Shown here piece by piece: positions 8,303-16,291 of a stretch of DNA of 33,648 nt. Source of the DNA: DASQHM01 sp035632095 (GTDB lineage: Bacteria > Pseudomonadota > Alphaproteobacteria > Ferrovibrionales > Ferrovibrionaceae). The translations under genes were made by a program, and so were the position numbers. Location of the stretch: NCBI GenBank assembly GCA_035632095.1, contig DASQHM010000176.1, forward strand, positions 1 to 33,648, written 5' to 3'. The notes below the pieces were generated by a model. It was not told the origin of the DNA. It searched no databases and was given only the letters and a program-made list of their open reading frames with translations. Position 1 is the stretch's first letter. Each line of letters opens with the position of its first letter.

Positions 8303-8788
8303 TTGAGCCGCCTCGACAGCGTCATCAATCGCCTGACCGCGCAGCGCGCCTGCCTTCGCCTCGCCGCCGAATTGATCCGCGACGTGCCGGGCCCGGTGCT
8401 CGAAATCGGCCTCGGCAACGGGCGCACTTACGATCATCTGCGCGAACTGCTGCCGGCGCGCGCGATCTTTGCCTTCGACCGGCGGAGCAACGCGCACCCG
8501 GATTCGACGCCGGACGCGGCGCATCTGATCCTCGGCGAATTTGCCGACACGATTCCGGGCGCGCTGGCCCGCATCGGCGCGCCGGCGGCATTGGCGCATG
8601 CCGATTTCGGCAGCGGCGACGGGCCGGGTACGGCCGCGCTCGCCGCTTGGCTCGGGCCGGCGCTGGCGCCGTTGCTGCGGCCGGGCACGGTGGTGGCGAG
8701 CGACCAGCGGCTCGATATACCCGGCTCGACGCCGCTGGCGCTGCCTGAAGGCGTCGCGCCCGCGCGGTACTTTCTCTATCTCTGCTGA
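8303..8788 (+). CDS. Class I SAM-dependent methyltransferase (Methyltransf_17 type)
   Basis: About 161 residues. The segment GPVLEIGLGNGRTYDHLRELLPARAIFAFDRR contains the SAM-binding glycine-rich motif I and the acidic residue after strand 2. AHADFGSGDG and TVVASDQRLDIPG follow. The N-terminus (SRLDSVINRLTAQRACL) is typical of the small alphaproteobacterial Methyltransf_17 family. I set the start at TTG 8303, with GAGGG a few bases upstream; the earlier in-frame ATG (8195) would overlap the cyclic-nucleotide-binding gene by 83 bases. The substrate of this family is not known to me. It is likely the third gene of the ABC-like operon, 25 bases after the preceding stop. Confidence 0.8.
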   Translation: MSRLDSVINRLTAQRACLRLAAELIRDVPGPVLEIGLGNGRTYDHLRELLPARAIFAFDRRSNAHPDSTPDAAHLILGEFADTIPGALARIGAPAALAHADFGSGDGPGTAALAAWLGPALAPLLRPGTVVASDQRLDIPGSTPLALPEGVAPARYFLYLC

Positions 8789-8862
8789 ACTTTCGGCGGA
8801 CTTTCCCGGCCTTTGGCGCCGCCGTGGTACACTAACGGGGCGCAACATCGGGCGCGGGGGCA

Positions 8863-10620
8863 ATGCAACAGCGCGTCGAACGCAAGCTTGTGGCAATCCT
8901 TGCCGCCGACGTGGTCGGCTATAGCCGTCTCACCGGCGTCGACGAGGAGGGCACCCTGGCGCGGCTCAGGGCATTGCGGCAGGAACTGATCGATCCGGCC
9001 ATCGCCGGCCATCACGGCCGCATCGTCAAGACCACCGGCGACGGCATGCTGGTCGAATTCGCCAGCGCCGTCGATGCGGCGCGCTGCGCCATCGAAGTGC
9101 AGCGCGCCATGGTTCCGCGCAACGCCGGCCAGTCGCCGGAGCGGCGGATCGAATTCCGCATCGGAATCAACGTGGGCGACGTGGTCGTGGACGGTTCCGA
9201 TCTGCTCGGCGACGGCGTCAACATCGCTGCGCGCCTCGAAGCCATCGCCGAGCCCGGCGGCATTTGCCTTTCCGAGGACGCCTTTCGCCAGGTTGCCGGC
9301 AAGGTCGACGCCGCTTTCGACGAAATGGGCGAGCAGGCGTTGAAGAACATCGCCCGCCCCGTCCGGGTCTATAGCGCCGATCTTGCGGCGGGCGCGGCGA
9401 CGCGATCCGGGTCGCGGCCGGCGCTGGCGCTGCCGGACAAACCCTCCATCGCGGTGCTGGCGTTCACCAACATGAGCGGCGACCCGGAGCAGGAGTACTT
9501 CGCCGACGGCGTCGTCGAAGACATCATCACCGGGCTTTCGCGCATCAAGTGGCTTTTCGTCATCGCGCGGAACTCGAGCTTCACCTACAAGGGCGCCACG
9601 GTCACGGTGAAGCAGGTCGGGCGCGAGCTCGGCGTGCGCTACGTGCTGGAGGGAAGCATTCGGAAAGCGGGCAACCGCGTTCGCATCACCGGACAGCTCG
9701 TGGAAGCGGAAACCGGCGTGCATCTTTGGGCCGAGCGCTACGACCGGGCGATAGACGACATCTTCGCGCTGCAGGACGAAATCACGCTCAGCGTCGTCGG
9801 CGCCATCGAGCCGCGCCTGCGCGCCGCCGAGATCGAGCGCGTCAAGCGCAAACGGCCGGAAAACCTCGATGCCTACGATCTGTGGCTCAAGGCCCAGCCA
9901 TACATAGCCACCGCCATGCCGCAGGATGCCGCGCCCGCGATTCCGCTGCTCGAAAGGGCGTTGGAATTCGAACCGGGATATGCGGCCGGCCATGCGAGCC
10001 TCGCCTGGTGCTATCACCTGCGCTTCGGCCGCGGCGGCCTCCGCGAAGACGATCGCGTTTCGGCGCTGCACCACGCGCGCGCTGCGCTGACCTACGGCGC
10101 CGACGACGCCAATTCGCTGGCGATGGCGGGCTTCGTCATCTGGATGGAAGAGCGCGACACCGTCACCGCGCAAAATCTGTTCGAGCGCGCGCTCGCACTC
10201 AGTGCGTCCAACAACTTCGCGCTCAGTTGCAGCTCGGTCACGCTGGCCTGGATGGGGCACACCGGCCTCGCCATCGAGCGGGCGCGGCAGGCATTGCGGC
10301 TCAGTCCCTATGGCGTGATGACGTTTCTGCCGAACTGCGGCCTCGCCAATGCCCTCATATCGTTGGGCCAGTACGAGGCGGCAGCCGCCGCCGCGCGAGC
10401 CGCAATCGAAGCGAACCCGAGGTTCAGCATTCCGCATCTCTATGTCGCCGCCGCCATGGTGGGGCTCGGGCGCTTGAACGAGGCGAAAACTGCGGCACAC
10501 CGCGCCGTCGAGCTCGACCCCTTGCTGACCATCCGCAGCCTTGGGGTCACAGTCGGCCACGAGCCGGCAGTTTATGCGCGCTTCGTAGAGGCGTGGCGCG
10601 CTGCCGGCGTGCCTGAGTGA
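8863..10620 (+). CDS. Class III adenylate cyclase with TolB-like and TPR regions
   Basis: A 585-residue protein. Residues ~1-175 form a class III cyclase domain with intact catalytic positions: metal-binding D16 (AADVVGYS) and D60 (TTGDGM), purine-selecting K56 and D117 (adenylate type), and transition-state N120 and R124 (VNIAAR). A linker leads to a TolB-N/CadC-like segment from ~190 (LPDKPSIAVLAFTNMSGDPEQ to VLEGSIRKAGNRVRITGQLV), then helical TPR-like repeats to the C-terminus. This architecture is common in rhizobia and relatives, usually in many paralogous copies. No transmembrane segment is evident. It should make cAMP in the cytoplasm, with the C-terminal part sensing a partner. It lies 74 bases after the methyltransferase gene, which suggests its own promoter or loose operon membership. 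Confidence 0.9.
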   Translation: MQQRVERKLVAILAADVVGYSRLTGVDEEGTLARLRALRQELIDPAIAGHHGRIVKTTGDGMLVEFASAVDAARCAIEVQRAMVPRNAGQSPERRIEFRIGINVGDVVVDGSDLLGDGVNIAARLEAIAEPGGICLSEDAFRQVAGKVDAAFDEMGEQALKNIARPVRVYSADLAAGAATRSGSRPALALPDKPSIAVLAFTNMSGDPEQEYFADGVVEDIITGLSRIKWLFVIARNSSFTYKGATVTVKQVGRELGVRYVLEGSIRKAGNRVRITGQLVEAETGVHLWAERYDRAIDDIFALQDEITLSVVGAIEPRLRAAEIERVKRKRPENLDAYDLWLKAQPYIATAMPQDAAPAIPLLERALEFEPGYAAGHASLAWCYHLRFGRGGLREDDRVSALHHARAALTYGADDANSLAMAGFVIWMEERDTVTAQNLFERALALSASNNFALSCSSVTLAWMGHTGLAIERARQALRLSPYGVMTFLPNCGLANALISLGQYEAAAAAARAAIEANPRFSIPHLYVAAAMVGLGRLNEAKTAAHRAVELDPLLTIRSLGVTVGHEPAVYARFVEAWRAAGVPE

Positions 10621-10629
10621 CCTAGCGCA

Positions 10630-11385
10630 TCAGCCGCCGAGCAACTGCCCGCCATCGACGGCGATGGTCTGGCCGGTGACCCAATGGGCGAGTGGCGAGG
10701 CCAGGAACAGCGCCACGTTGGCCACTTCCTCCGGCTTGCCGAGCCGCCCGAAGGGAATGCTGCCAAGGATGCGGTTGTAGAGCTTGGGATCGTCGGTCTT
10801 GCGCTTTTCCCACGTGCCGCCGGGAAACTCGATCGATCCCGGCGCGATGCAATTGGCGCGGATGCCCTTGCGCGCCAGGCTCGCCGCCTGGGTCAAGGTG
10901 AGTTGGAACAGCGCCGCCTTGACCGCACCATAAGGAGGCGTGCGCGCCGAAGGGCGGAAGCCCGAGATGGACGAGATGTTGACGATGGCGCCGCCGCCGG
11001 CCTTTTCCATGTAGGGGACCGCCGCGCGGCTCGCGCGCACCGTCGCCATGAGATCGACCGAGACGCTCGCGTCCCACCCGGCCTCGTCGTCGGTGGAGCC
11101 GAAACCGGAAGCGTTGTTGATTAGGATATCTATGCCGCCGAGCCTGTCCGCAGCGGCCGGGATGTAGCGGGCAATCGCATCCGGCTTGGATAGATCGCAA
11201 ACCTGCGCGTCGACGGTTCCGCCGAAGCGGGCAAGATCGGACTTGGCCGCCGCGAGCGAATCCGCGCCGCGAGCGCAGATCGAGACCTTGGCGCCGGCTT
11301 CGGCAAATCCCAAGGCGATGGAGCGGCCGATGCCGCGGCTGCCGCCGCACACCACCACGCGCTTGCCCTTGAAATCGAACTTCAT
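10630..11385 (-). CDS. SDR family NAD(P)-dependent oxidoreductase
   Basis: A 251-residue classical short-chain dehydrogenase. The cofactor motif is GGSRGIGRS, the NNAS motif follows strand 4, and the catalytic Ser (NISSISG) and Tyr-Lys pair (PPYGAVKAA) are present. The C-terminal VTGQTIAVDGGQLLGG is the usual FabG-like ending. ATG 11385 has GGGAGA about 8 bases upstream. Its stop faces the stop of the adenylate cyclase gene with only 9 bases between. A 108-base gap with a palindromic repeat separates it from the acyl-CoA synthetase-like gene upstream on the same strand. Substrate not deducible; a hydroxyacyl or dihydrodiol dehydrogenase role in the neighbouring catabolic block is possible. 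Confidence 0.88.
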   Translation of the reverse strand: MKFDFKGKRVVVCGGSRGIGRSIALGFAEAGAKVSICARGADSLAAAKSDLARFGGTVDAQVCDLSKPDAIARYIPAAADRLGGIDILINNASGFGSTDDEAGWDASVSVDLMATVRASRAAVPYMEKAGGGAIVNISSISGFRPSARTPPYGAVKAALFQLTLTQAASLARKGIRANCIAPGSIEFPGGTWEKRKTDDPKLYNRILGSIPFGRLGKPEEVANVALFLASPLAHWVTGQTIAVDGGQLLGG

Positions 11386-11420
11386 GACGCTTCTCCCAGG
11401 TTCGTTTTCATCCCGTATAC

Positions 11421-11447
11421 CTCACCCTGAGCTTGTCGAAGGGCGAG
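11421..11447. repeat. REP-like palindromic intergenic repeat
   Basis: The arms CTC-A-CCCT and AGGG-C-GAG form an imperfect stem around a core reading GAGCTTGTCGA. The motif CCTGAGCTTGTCGAAGG is a widely dispersed intergenic palindrome in many proteobacterial genomes. It sits in the 108-base gap between two minus-strand genes. Confidence 0.6.
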
Positions 11448-11493
11448 GGGCGCAATGTGTCGCATCAATCTCGGCATGCGGCCTTCGGATCAC

Positions 11494-12921
11494 TTAGCGC
11501 CCTTTCAGCGCCGCCGGCGTGTTGGGCTCGGGCCCCACGGCGGCCTGTTTCAGGGGCGGATATTGCGCCAAGAGGCCGGCGCATTCGACCATGCTTTCGG
11601 TGTCGTTGAACGCCGCGACCCCGGCGCGTTCGAGCGATGCGAACCATCCCGCCTTGCCGGGCAAGGTTCCCATCATGCTGTGCAGGAAGGGCAGGCGCAC
11701 ACTTGCCGCCATGTCCGCCAGCTTTGCCACGACCGGATCGGCATCGACCATGAACGGCACCACGTGGATGCCGAGGATGACGTCGAAGGCGGCCCCGCCG
11801 AGTTCGTTCGCCGCGCCCAAGGTCATGGCGAAACGCTCTTCCCGCGCGTCGGCCAGCAGATCGATGGGATTGGCGACGGACGCTTCCGGCGGAAGGTTGT
11901 CGCGCATGTACTTCGCCATCGCCGCGGGAAGCGGCGCCAGGTCAAAGCCCTCAACGGCAGCCTGATCGGTGGCGAGGACGCCGGGCCCGCCGGAATTGGA
12001 CAGCACGAGCGCGCGCCGGCCGATGCCTTGGGGGTGGAAACCGAAACCCTTGGCGGCCAGCATCAAGCGCCGGAGCGAGGTCACGCGCACCACACACGAT
12101 TCCTTGGCAAAGGCCGCGATCGAGGCATCGTCGTTCATCACGGCGCCGGTGTGGGCGCGGGCGGCGGCGGCCCCTGGTGCCGTGCGTCCGCCCATGAGCA
12201 TGACCACCGGCTTCTTTGCCGCGACTTTGCGGGCGATGCGCCGGAAGCCGGACGGATCGTCGATGCTCTCGACGTAGAGCAGCACGCAGTTGCAGCTATC
12301 TTGCGTCCCGAGATATTCCAGGTAGTCGGCCACGCCGAGATGCATCGCATTGCCCACGGAAACCACCGTGCCGAGCGCCAACGGCGTCTGGTTCGCCGCG
12401 GCGATCACCTCTTCCGCCAGCGCGCCCGATTGGGAGATCAGCGCGATGCCGCCGCCCGGCGGGAAATCGCGCAGGAACGTCGCGCCGAAACGCATCGACG
12501 GGGTGAGATGGATGATGCCGGCGCAATTCGGCCCGGCGATGGTGAGGCCGGCTTCCGCGGCAAGTGCGCGCACCTCGGTGTCGCGTTTCTGGCCCTCCGC
12601 TCCCGCCTCGGCGAACCCGCCCGGCAAGACCAGGACGTTGCGGTGGCCGGTGGCTGCCGCCTCGCGCAGGGCTTCCAGGATCAAGTCCGGGCGAATGACG
12701 ATGACGCAAAGCTCGGCCGGACCGGCAAGTGCGTGCAGCGACGTCAGCACGTCGAGGCCGAAGGCCGTGCCGCCTTTCGGGTTGACCGGAAAAATCCGCC
12801 CCGGATAGCCGCCGATCTTCAGGTTCTGCAGCACAGCGCCGCCCGACGACGTGGCGCGCTCGGCGGCGCCCACCACGGCGATGCTGCGCGGTGCGAAAAA
12901 CGGATCGAGGTTCCGGCTCAT
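11494..12921 (-). CDS. ADP-forming acyl-CoA synthetase, alpha-type (CoA-binding) protein
   Basis: A 475-residue protein with the three domains of the alpha part of ADP-forming acetyl/acyl-CoA synthetases: a CoA-binding Rossmann domain (PRSIAVVGAAERATSSGG), a succinyl-CoA-ligase-like domain (GGIALISQSGALAEEV), and a third flavodoxin-like domain (RRALVLSNSGGPGVLATD). The phosphorylated histidine of the family is seen as H257 in ARAHTGAV. The ATP-grasp (beta) domain often fused to it is absent, and no separate beta gene is visible in the window. The start ATG 12921 overlaps the exonuclease III stop (ATGA). It could activate an aromatic or short-chain acid with CoA if a beta partner exists elsewhere; otherwise its activity is unclear. 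Confidence 0.85.
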   Translation of the reverse strand: MSRNLDPFFAPRSIAVVGAAERATSSGGAVLQNLKIGGYPGRIFPVNPKGGTAFGLDVLTSLHALAGPAELCVIVIRPDLILEALREAAATGHRNVLVLPGGFAEAGAEGQKRDTEVRALAAEAGLTIAGPNCAGIIHLTPSMRFGATFLRDFPPGGGIALISQSGALAEEVIAAANQTPLALGTVVSVGNAMHLGVADYLEYLGTQDSCNCVLLYVESIDDPSGFRRIARKVAAKKPVVMLMGGRTAPGAAAARAHTGAVMNDDASIAAFAKESCVVRVTSLRRLMLAAKGFGFHPQGIGRRALVLSNSGGPGVLATDQAAVEGFDLAPLPAAMAKYMRDNLPPEASVANPIDLLADAREERFAMTLGAANELGGAAFDVILGIHVVPFMVDADPVVAKLADMAASVRLPFLHSMMGTLPGKAGWFASLERAGVAAFNDTESMVECAGLLAQYPPLKQAAVGPEPNTPAALKGR

Positions 12922-13745
12922 GACGGCACGTCGATGGTGACGATCACCGGCGCATGATCGGAGGCGGTCTGCCAGCCGCGCGCCGGGCGTACCACCTGCG
13001 CCGACTTGAGCCGCGGCTTCAATGCGGGCGTCACCCAGACGTGGTCGAGCCTGCGGCCCTTGTCGGCCTTGTCCCAATCGGGCGAGCGGTAGCTCCACCA
13101 CGTATAGAGCTTCTCGCTCGCCGGAACGAAATGGCGCACCGCGTCGACCCAATCGTGGCTGGCCATGAGCTTGTTCATCAGATCGACCTCGACCGGGGTA
13201 TGGCTCACGACCTTCAGCAGCGATTTGTGCGACCAGACGTCGGTCTCGAGCGGCGCCACGTTCAGGTCGCCGACTAGAACGCGCTTGGCCGTGTCGTCGC
13301 GCCGCCCGGCGAACCAGCGCGCCATCTCGTCCAGAAATTTGAGCTTGTGCTCGAACTTCGGATTGGCGGCGATGTCGGGAACGTCGCCGCCCGCCGGCAC
13401 ATAGAAGTTGTGCAGCTCAATGCCGCCCGGCAAGTCGACGGTCACATGGCGGCGATCGACTTTTTCGACCCAATTCTCGAAACGCATGTTTTCGATGGGC
13501 ACGCGCGAAACGACGGCGACGCCGTTGTAGCCCTTCTCGCCGCGCACCGCCAAATGCGGATAGCCCATGTCGATGAAACGCGCGCCCGGGAAATCCTGGT
13601 CGGTGGCCTTGATCTCCTGCAGGCAAAGCACGTCGGGCGAAAACCGCTGCAGAAAGCGCCGGACATTGCCGATGCGAAGCCGCACGGAATTTATGTTCCA
13701 GGTGGCGATGGCGAGCTTGTCGCCGGGTGACGCGGTTTTGGCCAT
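12918..13745 (-). CDS. xthA: Exodeoxyribonuclease III
   Basis: About 275 residues of the exonuclease III/AP endonuclease family, which incises at abasic sites and degrades 3' ends. Motifs in order are ATWNINSVR, LQEIKA (metal-binding Glu), NFYVPAGGD (catalytic Tyr), VGDLNVAP (Asp and Asn), RLDHVWV and ASDHAPV (Asp-His). Length is normal. ATG 13745 is used here; an upstream in-frame TTG at 13754, overlapping the preceding stop as TTGA, is an alternative that adds three residues. Neither has a strong ribosome-binding site, so translation is probably coupled to the gene before it. The stop overlaps the start of the acyl-CoA synthetase-like gene. Confidence 0.93.
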   Translation of the reverse strand: MAKTASPGDKLAIATWNINSVRLRIGNVRRFLQRFSPDVLCLQEIKATDQDFPGARFIDMGYPHLAVRGEKGYNGVAVVSRVPIENMRFENWVEKVDRRHVTVDLPGGIELHNFYVPAGGDVPDIAANPKFEHKLKFLDEMARWFAGRRDDTAKRVLVGDLNVAPLETDVWSHKSLLKVVSHTPVEVDLMNKLMASHDWVDAVRHFVPASEKLYTWWSYRSPDWDKADKGRRLDHVWVTPALKPRLKSAQVVRPARGWQTASDHAPVIVTIDVPS

Positions 13746-13750
13746 GCGGT

Positions 13751-14335
13751 TCAAAACAGGTTGAAGGTGGCGCCGACGATGCCGAGCGGCCAGCGCCCGC
13801 CCTCGAACAATCGATACTTCAGGGCGAAAGGATGCTCATCGTCCTGGCCGGCCGCCAGCACCAAAGCGGCCTGATAGGCGCATTGGGTTGCAGCACCCGC
13901 GGCGGCGCGGATCAGGCCCTGGTCGGCGACGCCGCCCCGCGCCGCGGCCACCGCCGCCGCGCCATGCACCACATCGGACACGGCGCTGGTGACGGCGGTC
14001 AGCACCATCATCAGAGTCCGCTCGCCGAATTGCTCCGCCGCTTCCGTGATCAAAGCGGCGCGAAGCTGCTCTTCCGCCTCCCACCATTCGGTGTTCCAGC
14101 CGGGGTTGCGAATGGCGGCTTCCGCCTCGTCCCAGTTCGCCACGCCGGCGATGTCCACCCCGGGAAAGCCCAGCGCCGAAACATAAGCGCCGGCGTCGGC
14201 GCGTTCGGCGTCGCTCAATGGCTCGCCGAGGGAGGAGAACCAGGCCACGTTCCGCACCATGCGGGCGAAGCGCACGACCGCTTGCAGCGCGGGCAGTTCG
14301 TCGAGATCGGGCGCGTCGTCCGGGTCAAAGGTCAA
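13751..14335 (-). CDS. Conserved-looking protein of unknown function
   Basis: A 194-residue protein that I do not recognise. It starts at TTG 14335, with GGAGG 8 bases upstream, directly after the gentisate dioxygenase gene (18-base gap). The N-terminus is acidic (TFDPDDAPDLDELPALQAVV). A tryptophan-containing middle (NPGWNTEWWEAEEQLRAALI) is followed by an alanine-rich helical stretch (VHGAAAVAAARGGVADQGLIRAAAGAATQ). It appears all-helical and soluble, with no signal peptide and no clear metal or nucleotide motif. Coding bias and the strong Shine-Dalgarno support a real gene. The position suggests co-expression with gentisate dioxygenase and exonuclease III. Confidence 0.7.
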   Translation of the reverse strand: MTFDPDDAPDLDELPALQAVVRFARMVRNVAWFSSLGEPLSDAERADAGAYVSALGFPGVDIAGVANWDEAEAAIRNPGWNTEWWEAEEQLRAALITEAAEQFGERTLMMVLTAVTSAVSDVVHGAAAVAAARGGVADQGLIRAAAGAATQCAYQAALVLAAGQDDEHPFALKYRLFEGGRWPLGIVGATFNLF

Positions 14336-14353
14336 CGGTTCGACCTCCGCGGC

Positions 14354-15421
14354 TTAATGATTGCCGCGGTCCTCGCGCCACAGGCCGAGCTTGCGCTGCA
14401 CCGGGCGGTCGGAAAAGCTGAACAGCACCGCATCGCCGTCGGCACGATGCCAATGGCGGTGCCAGCTCGGCACCACGAAGGTATCGCGCGGGCCCCAGGC
14501 GAAGGTTTCGCCGCCGATGGTGCTCTCGCCGGTGCCCTCGACCACCGAAAACACGGTCGCGTCGCTCGACCGGTAGGGCGCGGTGACGAACGCCTTCGGC
14601 AAGAGCTGCATGAAGGCGGCAATGGTGGGCATGGCGTAGTCGCCGTTGGCCGGATTGACGTATTGCATCTTCAGGCCGTGGCAGGCGTCCCACTGCTCGA
14701 CGCGGCGCATGCGCTCCAAGGCCTCGCGCGTGCGCGCGTAAGGGTAGTTGAACACCGGCGACGTCGGCGCCGCCGGCTGATAGTCGATAGGCAACAGGCC
14801 TGAGCCGTAGCGCGCCAGGGAATCGCCGACGGGGCGGGTGATCGGATGCATGTCCTCGCCGTAGCCCTCGGCGAAGCTGGCGTCGAGCGATTGCACCAGC
14901 GGAATGTCGAGCCCGTCGAGCCAGACCATGGGCTCCTTCGTGTCGTTGCCGTGATCGTGCCAGGTCCAGGACGGCGTGATGACGAAGTCGCCCGGCTCCA
15001 TCAGCGTCTTCTCGCCGTCGACGGACGTATAGGCGCCGTGGCCTTCCACGATGAACCGCAACGCGCTTTGCGAATGGCGATGCGCCGGCGCCACTTCGCC
15101 CGGCAGAATGAGCTGCAGTCCGGCATAGAGCGAGGTGGTGATGCGCGACTGCCCGGGCAGGCCCGGATTCTCCAGAACGAGGACGCGGCGCTCGGCTTCC
15201 TTGGCGGTGATCAGGCGGCCCGCTTCCATCAGGTACGGACGCACCTCGTCATAATGCCAGATGGCGGGGCGGATGGCGCTCTTCGGCTCCGGCACGATCA
15301 GGCCGTGCAACACTTCCCAAAGCGGCGCCAGGTTGAGCGGCGCCATGCGGCGGTACAGCGCGTCGCGTTCCGGCGTGGCCAGCGGCTTGGCGTGCGTGGC
15401 GGACATCGCTTCGGCAGGCAT
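14354..15421 (-). CDS. Gentisate 1,2-dioxygenase
   Basis: A 355-residue bicupin protein. It opens the ring of gentisate (2,5-dihydroxybenzoate) with O2 to give maleylpyruvate, using Fe(II). The N-terminal cupin has PAHRHSQSALRFIVEG, whose two histidines are iron ligands, and WTWHDHGND carries the third-ligand region. The second cupin (TVFSVVEGTGESTIGGE, VVPSWHRHWHRAD) is also recognisable. Residues YRRMAPLNLAPLWEVLHGL near the start are family-typical. ATG 15421 has GGGAGG 7 bases upstream. The gene follows a 131-base gap containing two strong palindromes, so it may be transcribed partly apart from the oxygenase genes. A 1-hydroxy-2-naphthoate or salicylate dioxygenase of the same family cannot be fully excluded. 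Confidence 0.88.
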   Translation of the reverse strand: MPAEAMSATHAKPLATPERDALYRRMAPLNLAPLWEVLHGLIVPEPKSAIRPAIWHYDEVRPYLMEAGRLITAKEAERRVLVLENPGLPGQSRITTSLYAGLQLILPGEVAPAHRHSQSALRFIVEGHGAYTSVDGEKTLMEPGDFVITPSWTWHDHGNDTKEPMVWLDGLDIPLVQSLDASFAEGYGEDMHPITRPVGDSLARYGSGLLPIDYQPAAPTSPVFNYPYARTREALERMRRVEQWDACHGLKMQYVNPANGDYAMPTIAAFMQLLPKAFVTAPYRSSDATVFSVVEGTGESTIGGETFAWGPRDTFVVPSWHRHWHRADGDAVLFSFSDRPVQRKLGLWREDRGNH

Positions 15422-15437
15422 GGCGGCGCCTCCCTCT

Positions 15438-15489
15438 AGCGCGCTGTCCGACCGGATGGATTTATCCGGTCAGGAGGCCAGCGCGCTGG
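15438..15489. repeat. Nested palindrome upstream of the gentisate dioxygenase gene
   Basis: An inner perfect hairpin GACCGGAT-6 bases-ATCCGGTC (15450-15457 with 15464-15471) is enclosed by two copies of AGCGCGCT (15438-15445 and 15480-15487) that can pair with each other. The right copy lies in a 12-base palindrome CCAGCGCGCTGG (15478-15489). In the minus-strand mRNA the structure lies just before the ribosome-binding site of the dioxygenase gene. Confidence 0.65.
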
Positions 15490-15501
15490 CTCGATAAGTT
15501 G

Positions 15502-15549
15502 GAACATGATCTCGCCCGAAAGGTCTTGCAACGTTTCGGGATCATGTTC
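15502..15549. repeat. Long inverted repeat, alphaproteobacterial palindrome type
   Basis: The arms GAACATGAT (15502-15510) plus CCCGAAA (15515-15521) pair with TTTCGGG (15534-15540) plus ATCATGTTC (15541-15549). That gives 16 base pairs, with one 4-base bulge and a 12-base loop. Palindromes of the ATGATC...GATCAT type are common dispersed repeats in rhizobia and related bacteria. It starts 3 bases past the stop of the diiron-protein gene, so it could also stabilise or end that transcript. Confidence 0.65.
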
Positions 15550-15552
15550 GGG

Positions 15553-16278
15553 TTACGCTGCCGCCTCGACCTTCGGCAGCTTCAGGCCCAGATCGTCGCA
15601 CACTTCCTTGGCGCGCACGAGATAGTCTTCCAGCATGGCCTCGTTGGTGCGCTGCTTGATGCCCCATTTGCGGAAAATTTCGTTGTTCCGCGATTTCGCC
15701 TTGCCGAAAAAGGCCGGCAGCAGCGGAAAGTAGCGGTCGATCGCGTCCTGCACTTCCGCCTTGCCCGCGGCCGTCTTGCAGAGCTCGCTGCAGAAGTCGC
15801 GGCCGAACTGCGCGTGGAAGCGCTCTTCCGGCATGGTCATGCGCGCCAGGTTGCGGAGCGGCAGGAACGTGCTGTGGGCCAGATCCTCCACCTGCAAAAT
15901 CTCGCCGAGGTCGGCCAGGAGCTTGATGACGCAGAATTCGGCCCAGGTGTGGAGCGGGAAGTCGAAGATGCTGAGCGCCTTCTTGCCTCCGGCCTTCGGC
16001 ACCATCTGTTCGCCCGCAATGCCGAGCTCTTCGCCGAGTTCGCGGAACCGCACGTGATGGCCGTACTCCTCCATGGCGATGCGGCAGGTCAGCCACTTGG
16101 CGTAAGGCGTGGGCGCGAGCTTGATTGCGGGCTCGTCGAAGACCTGCGCGCCATGCAGTTCGTTGATGGCGTGGCTGACGACGATCTTTTCCACCGCCTG
16201 GCGGAATTCCGCGGGTGCACTCTTCAGCTCGGCGGCGGTTTTGATAGGTTGCGGTCCTTGACCTTGCGTTGCGGTCAT
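15553..16278 (-). CDS. PaaA/PaaC-like ferritin-fold diiron oxygenase component
   Basis: A 241-residue helical protein. Two ExxH motifs, EEYGHH and PEERFHAQFG, plus NELHG and QVEDLAH in the neighbouring helices, match the carboxylate-histidine diiron site of the phenylacetyl-CoA/benzoyl-CoA epoxidase superfamily. ATG 16278 has AGGGAG upstream and follows the SDR gene by 13 bases; a reductase gene lies before that. No PaaB, PaaC, PaaD or second diiron subunit is present, so it resembles a single-component hydroxylase fed by the dedicated reductase. From the neighbouring gentisate dioxygenase I infer that it hydroxylates an aromatic acid or its CoA ester. Substrate unproven. Confidence 0.75.
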   Translation of the reverse strand: MTATQGQGPQPIKTAAELKSAPAEFRQAVEKIVVSHAINELHGAQVFDEPAIKLAPTPYAKWLTCRIAMEEYGHHVRFRELGEELGIAGEQMVPKAGGKKALSIFDFPLHTWAEFCVIKLLADLGEILQVEDLAHSTFLPLRNLARMTMPEERFHAQFGRDFCSELCKTAAGKAEVQDAIDRYFPLLPAFFGKAKSRNNEIFRKWGIKQRTNEAMLEDYLVRAKEVCDDLGLKLPKVEAAA

Positions 16279-16291
16279 GGCGATGTTCTCC

